NCBI RefSeq assembly: GCF_900186865.1
Contig: NZ_LT906480.1
Location: forward strand, 4,668,001-4,732,000
Direction: 5' to 3'
Origin: Stenotrophomonas maltophilia
GTDB lineage: Bacteria > Pseudomonadota > Gammaproteobacteria > Xanthomonadales > Xanthomonadaceae
Length of the DNA: 64,000 nucleotides
Below, in pieces: positions 63,101 to 64,000 of this stretch. Every line of letters starts with the position of its first letter. Within the stretch, counting starts at the first letter, position 1. The notes under the pieces were generated by a model. That model saw only the letters and a program-made list of their open reading frames with translations. It searched no databases and was not told the DNA's origin. The translations under genes were made by a program, and so were the position numbers.

Positions 63101-64000
63101 GTCCAGCTGCTGGCGCGCCTGGATCTTCAGCAGCCCGCCCGCAGACAGCTCGGCACCCTTCAGCTGGGTGATGCGGTCGGCCGCTGCACGCAGGTTGGCG
63201 CCGGCACCGATGATGCCCTCGTTGTCGATGCTGGCCGCATCGAGTTCGACGTCGGCGTCGCTGTACAGCTGGCCGGCGTTGTGCAGCTGCGCGGCCTGCA
63301 TCCGTACGCCCTGGTTGCCCAGCAGCAGGCCGGCGTTGTCCACCTGGCGGGCCTGCACGTCCAGCGCCTGCGCGCCCAGGCGCGCGCCCTTGTCCTGTGC
63401 CAGCGTGTCGGCGCGCACGGCAAGCCCGGCGCCTGCGGTCACCTGTGCATGGTTCTGCACCTGTGCGGCAGCCAGCGCGATGCTGCCCGCGCTCTTCACC
63501 GTGTCAGCCAGGGTCAGCGTGCCACCGGCGTCCAGCTGCTTCTGTGCGGCCTGCGCGCTGCCGGCCAGGTCCAGATTCTGGATGGCGCGTACGGCCATCG
63601 CAGCGCCCGCCGACGTCGAACCAGCAAGCGACGCCTGCCGGGCACGGATCTGAAGATCCCCCTGCGCGTACTGGGTACCGTCAGCCTTCAGGTCACCGTC
63701 GGTTTCGATCTGCAGGCGGCCTGCGGCCGCCGTGCGTCCGCTCAGACGGACATCGCCGGCCTGGGTCAGGATGAAGTCGCCTGCGTCGGCCACCATCTGG
63801 CCCGTGCTGCGCACGCCCACGCCGGCCTCGGTACCGACCAACCGGATCTTGCCTGCATACATGCCCCCGAGGGCGGCAACATCCAGGCCGAACTGCGGGC
63901 GTTCGCCTTCTCCGGTGATCGCCTGCGTCGCCAGGGTCTGGGCATCGATCTGGTTGGCGCCGGTGACCACGTTCACCTGGCGCGCCCAAAGGCCCGCGTT
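54155..64000 (-). CDS. cdiA: CdiA/FHA-type two-partner-secreted contact-dependent toxin, C-terminal ~3280 residues
   Basis: Runs off the right edge; signal peptide and TPS domain are outside. Order from the visible N-side: FHA1 beta-helix repeats with LDNxxG motifs (64000 to ~59900), a Cys-containing, Gly/Pro-rich central region (CPGDC, CPSRC; ~59700-58960), a conserved WLVETDPRFANFGQWIGSDY region (~58870-58480), FHA2 repeats with AGRDLNL motifs (to ~56800), the repeat core, a variable pretoxin region with VENN and a hydrophobic stretch, the hinge GAEIAGNAAKKGGLQSEQIL, then the tip. The tip (EGQAAVQLENSLGG, KNPDFVFVSG, GKTVDFMWTDGAKSTQINKF) has E..D..K spacing suggestive of a nuclease. Its secretion partner CdiB should lie to the right. 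Confidence 0.93.
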   Translation of the reverse strand, partial: NAGLWARQVNVVTGANQIDAQTLATQAITGEGERPQFGLDVAALGGMYAGKIRLVGTEAGVGVRSTGQMVADAGDFILTQAGDVRLSGRTAAAGRLQIETDGDLKADGTQYAQGDLQIRARQASLAGSTSAGAAMAVRAIQNLDLAGSAQAAQKQLDAGGTLTLADTVKSAGSIALAAAQVQNHAQVTAGAGLAVRADTLAQDKGARLGAQALDVQARQVDNAGLLLGNQGVRMQAAQLHNAGQLYSDADVELDAASIDNEGIIGAGANLRAAADRITQLKGAELSAGGLLKIQARQQLDNAGRILSEQALELSAGGVDNQGTLEARQATLTVDRLRNSGTLQAVDLLALKSKARIDNDTTGSIQGGKGLQVDADVLDNAGIIGSAADARLSVATLDNRNRLEAGGTLTLQGGVLHQQAAATALARVLAVDVQKVINDGRLHGQQAMDLRATELSNSGVIYGRDRSQLRTTTLDNAGVIASDGALDVRTDALHNRAGGNLSSAQSLQLDAVTLDNAGNVFAKGALTAKADVTDNRGDLYGAGDVDVTVRDSLDNQGSLVAGQTLQVRGRTLRSEGELGSERGNVQLSSDQALVLGGRTLAAGTLTAHAGGSLEQSGKVFAQQGVVLSADAGVTLKGTIDSAADLQVRSDGDLDNQAALFASGALSLQAAQALRTAADVQARTVTLQAAQASNRGRVLASGDIELRAGQIDNSGVIVAGLLADGKVGSTGSVTLDARQQLRNAGQINAGQQVHLLGDSLLLEGGQVWSGGTLLAQARSGEWRNIGGSLTAIGLLDLRATDLLRNAGSLQGTRIDLLAAALDNSAGELLQTGTDPFELSLTGALRNTGGRIAANAGSVHLKAAQLLNQGGRIEHAGTGVLKIETGTLDNSNAGLIVGNGEADVAVAGRLDNSGGTLTAGTGARVAGTEIVNTGGRLDAGGNLTVDAAGALDNRTGTIVQRGAGQLQVLASQLDNSNGLLGAEGNARVTSRTGDLRNVDGNLYARQELALDVAGALANQRGLVHGGTSLDLQIRQALDNSQGNIEAQGAANIRAASVGNRGGRIVANGAGQLTLESAAALDNRGGTLGSTGGALTLTAGSVDNRAEGGQAKLVAGTDLRLQTASLDNAGSMVHAANTLYLERAGAQVFNVGGQLSAGNLLRLDLAALDNSNGRLLSRQSQLTLGSLANGGGEISAYEALGARLQAFSSIGRLFGGSELRLTLAGDYVHGNGQRLESNGLLKLDVAGALVNQGRLESKGTLEVSAVRIENTAGGQFNATAGNGSGRVALSTAGDFSNAGRVDGDTVEVSAANITNTGTVMGNALELRASRITNGRDLGNTLVARDYNEGLMAATGRINLYANYIDNLDGELFSLGDIRLQGWNGGNAQQIRNRSGRIQAENDLILAALGVANERRVLVTQHKVYSGNEGAADPDSGTFRVDGIDGPAPPGKLCPGDCAVLEVWTEHKDLVLEGTTVIAASAASQLISGRDMQMSGGSVDNRNSAIAAGRNLSINGRGSSNSEDPNDWAGVVNNEALAGYKVVQRTSTIEYTYRPCPSRCDFEIYGGSRALGTSTVTKQVTLAGGNASITAGRKVQIEAREVNNAVVTAHSGGTPLDVAGWQGNNAYAPELGQQQGAGAVGGNAGAPGAQQGVATGPASAQAQGAGTAGDTGSPGPGRVTTMPPPQVVGSPQNPLPGLSLPSGGLYTVNPGNQRWLVETDPRFANFGQWIGSDYMFQRLNLDPDKQLRRMGDDFYEQRLVMEQITGLTGRRYLDADQGDGMGQYRAMMDAGVTEAARQQLSVGVALSAEQVAALNEDIVWMVAQEVDGQKVLVPVVYLSQATANRLQLGGAAIAGESVEIRAGNVSNQGMIRADDRLTIDTGSLLNDRGGISAGGNARITAVEDILNNSGLIQGGNVALVAGRDLKSVSGIDVASIRSGGSLALEAGRDLALVGSQTRARGNAALEAGRDLNLTTQMQGDGSLRRTTLDVGGGLSLDAGHDLNLTAVTAKAGGSVHATAGNDINLNALTTTEQGGWGSNRYVRETLNASGIEAGGSLGMQAGQDVNLQAAQLKAGDGLAVVAGRDLNLQAETTTNTSQQQSRGKRFSQTTQSMDETVHGTSLQAGGDIALVAGRDANLTATQVGSTDGGISIAATRDVNLLAAQEDHSWEQETTRRKKGLLSSKTTTTYDATRDSLVVGTTLSGETVTIGAGRDVVAQAAQVAATGDVVVAATRDLTIGTATSTHSEEHDKTVKRSGVFGGGGFNLTIGQSKLEKGLEIEQSAPQGSLIGSTDGRVNLSAGNTLHITGSDVLSKTGTQLVGGQVVIDAAQGTTDVHQSTKQKSAGINVGLTGGVVDAALAAYGAAKAAGNAQDDRLKALYAVQAANAAAGVGGAMQQGASGATDGVSLRIGIGASSSSASQTSHDQSAVGSTIRSQGDVSIVATAGDLSIIGSQVKGDNVALAARDNITLRSEAEDHTQSSKNKSGSGEIGFSIGAQTGWYVSASTAKGKGSGNGTTHVETVVDADRNLTVISGKDTTLQGAQLSGDKVVASIGGNLSIISEQDTDDYASKQTQAGGTFVYGSGGTVNIGQQKVESHLRSVQEQSGIVAGSGGFNITVGGNTHLEGGVIGSTADASKNRLDTGSLTVVDIENESRAKTSGGGIGTGMSSGGGISNPLGSAAGAGLSLLGGTKKNDSSTTRSDIAAGTVVVRDGNESALAGLDRTATGFDTDSALSAVDLRKMQERAEVMQLGGQLLFKGVGDLGGYLSQKAETEEGKAFWADGGNGRALLHGMAGAAMAALGGADALNGAVSAAGAEKAKIAISEFLESNKGNLSWEDYQSLMEVGSAMVGGALGGSTGANIAVTGDRFNRQLHPDEVKWIRFHAEEFAREQKISKEEAYRILLVEAAAYVDSKIQSDLSGVENNTDAIDFLRKNQNKYDWGTAFDSSDRDNFSKFSEELGRETGYFKDVYTAISGTAYAAGSTKDWRFEFQEPLRYYGDASRSQKGVAMVQAGAAALGIGAAAAVEFGGWCILNPYSCTKAISGAADAVMGDYVGGHSLAPVLPALVAAKAATTAEDTLRLSSSAAGAEIAGNAAKKGGLQSEQILKSVQNSSTETAGQAANRALTAGRELTPLFKDVETGLNSINPVRSNNRGRILELGLDPDKGKIAVHEGQAAVQLENSLGGTLKRTDPVQGSKNPDFVFVSGPYAGKTVDFMWTDGAKSTQINKFFSNNSAQNQRQLIDHVNKADMVPLDYRNLAPENQALVNSWIKMLTPEQQGKIIILR
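55373..56788 (-). repeat. 1416-bp direct repeat, copy B (inside intact cdiA)
   Basis: Matches copy A at 50376-51791 over equal length. In this copy the frame is continuous with the full FHA2 region upstream and the variable pretoxin/toxin region downstream. The distance between copies is 4,997 bp, so recombination between them would exchange the whole 3' end and delete the cassettes in between. Confidence 0.92.

Overview
The window reads as a chromosomal segment of a high-GC gammaproteobacterium of the Xanthomonadaceae, most likely Stenotrophomonas (S. maltophilia group). The reasons are the base composition and codon use, several GTAG-type REP palindromes of the kind described in S. maltophilia (GTAGxGCCGGCC.., GTAGAGTCGA..), many TonB-dependent receptors, and a Xanthomonadaceae-like set of neighbours. 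All calls come from reading the translated sequence. No database search was possible.

Layout. 1-3042 (minus): cyoA-cyoB-cyoC, a cytochrome bo3 ubiquinol oxidase operon, with cyoC cut by the window edge. 3167-7098 (plus): two MocR-type (GntR plus aminotransferase) regulators flanking a small membrane protein and a thioredoxin-like protein, with conspicuous palindromic operators. 7102-7563: REP array. 7572-11275 (minus): TonB receptor plus a Tat-targeted class V aminotransferase. 11494-19226: small membrane protein, AraC regulator / hydrolase / VOC cluster, M3 peptidase plus TPM protein, lipoprotein, YiiX-like hydrolase. 19249-22392: Gln-rich peptide, AtoE-like transporter, ubiA, tRNA-Arg(CCG). 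22475-30840: small lipoprotein and membrane genes, then a polymorphic-toxin RHS locus. It holds one complete secreted RHS protein with its putative immunity gene, and a displaced RHS tip with a metallopeptidase-like toxin and a lipoprotein immunity candidate.

31154-46647 is a coherent N-acetylgalactosamine (GalNAc) utilisation locus. A minus-strand arm encodes a GH31-CBM32-NPCBM glycosidase, a TonB receptor and a GH109-type alpha-N-acetylgalactosaminidase. The divergent plus-strand arm encodes agaS (SIS deaminase), agaK (ROK kinase), agaZ (tagatose-bisphosphate aldolase subunit), agaR (DeoR regulator), agaA (GalNAc-6-P deacetylase) and an MFS sugar porter. The intergenic region carries repeated TTCGAAAG and CTTTC boxes, candidate AgaR operators. 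The inferred flow is release of alpha-linked GalNAc outside the cell or in the periplasm, outer-membrane uptake, inner-membrane uptake, phosphorylation, deacetylation, deamination/isomerisation and aldol cleavage. No tagatose-6-phosphate kinase is seen.

46749-47863 holds a REP pair, a lipoprotein and an HdeD-like protein. From 48200 to the right edge lies a contact-dependent inhibition (CDI)-type locus. A very large cdiA/fhaB-like gene runs off the right edge (about 3,280 codons visible) and ends in a nuclease-like tip with an adjacent immunity gene. Downstream of it is a graveyard of displaced cdiA 3' ends with different toxin tips and low-GC immunity genes. These share near-identical core segments, including a 1,416-bp direct repeat, which suggests toxin replacement by homologous recombination.
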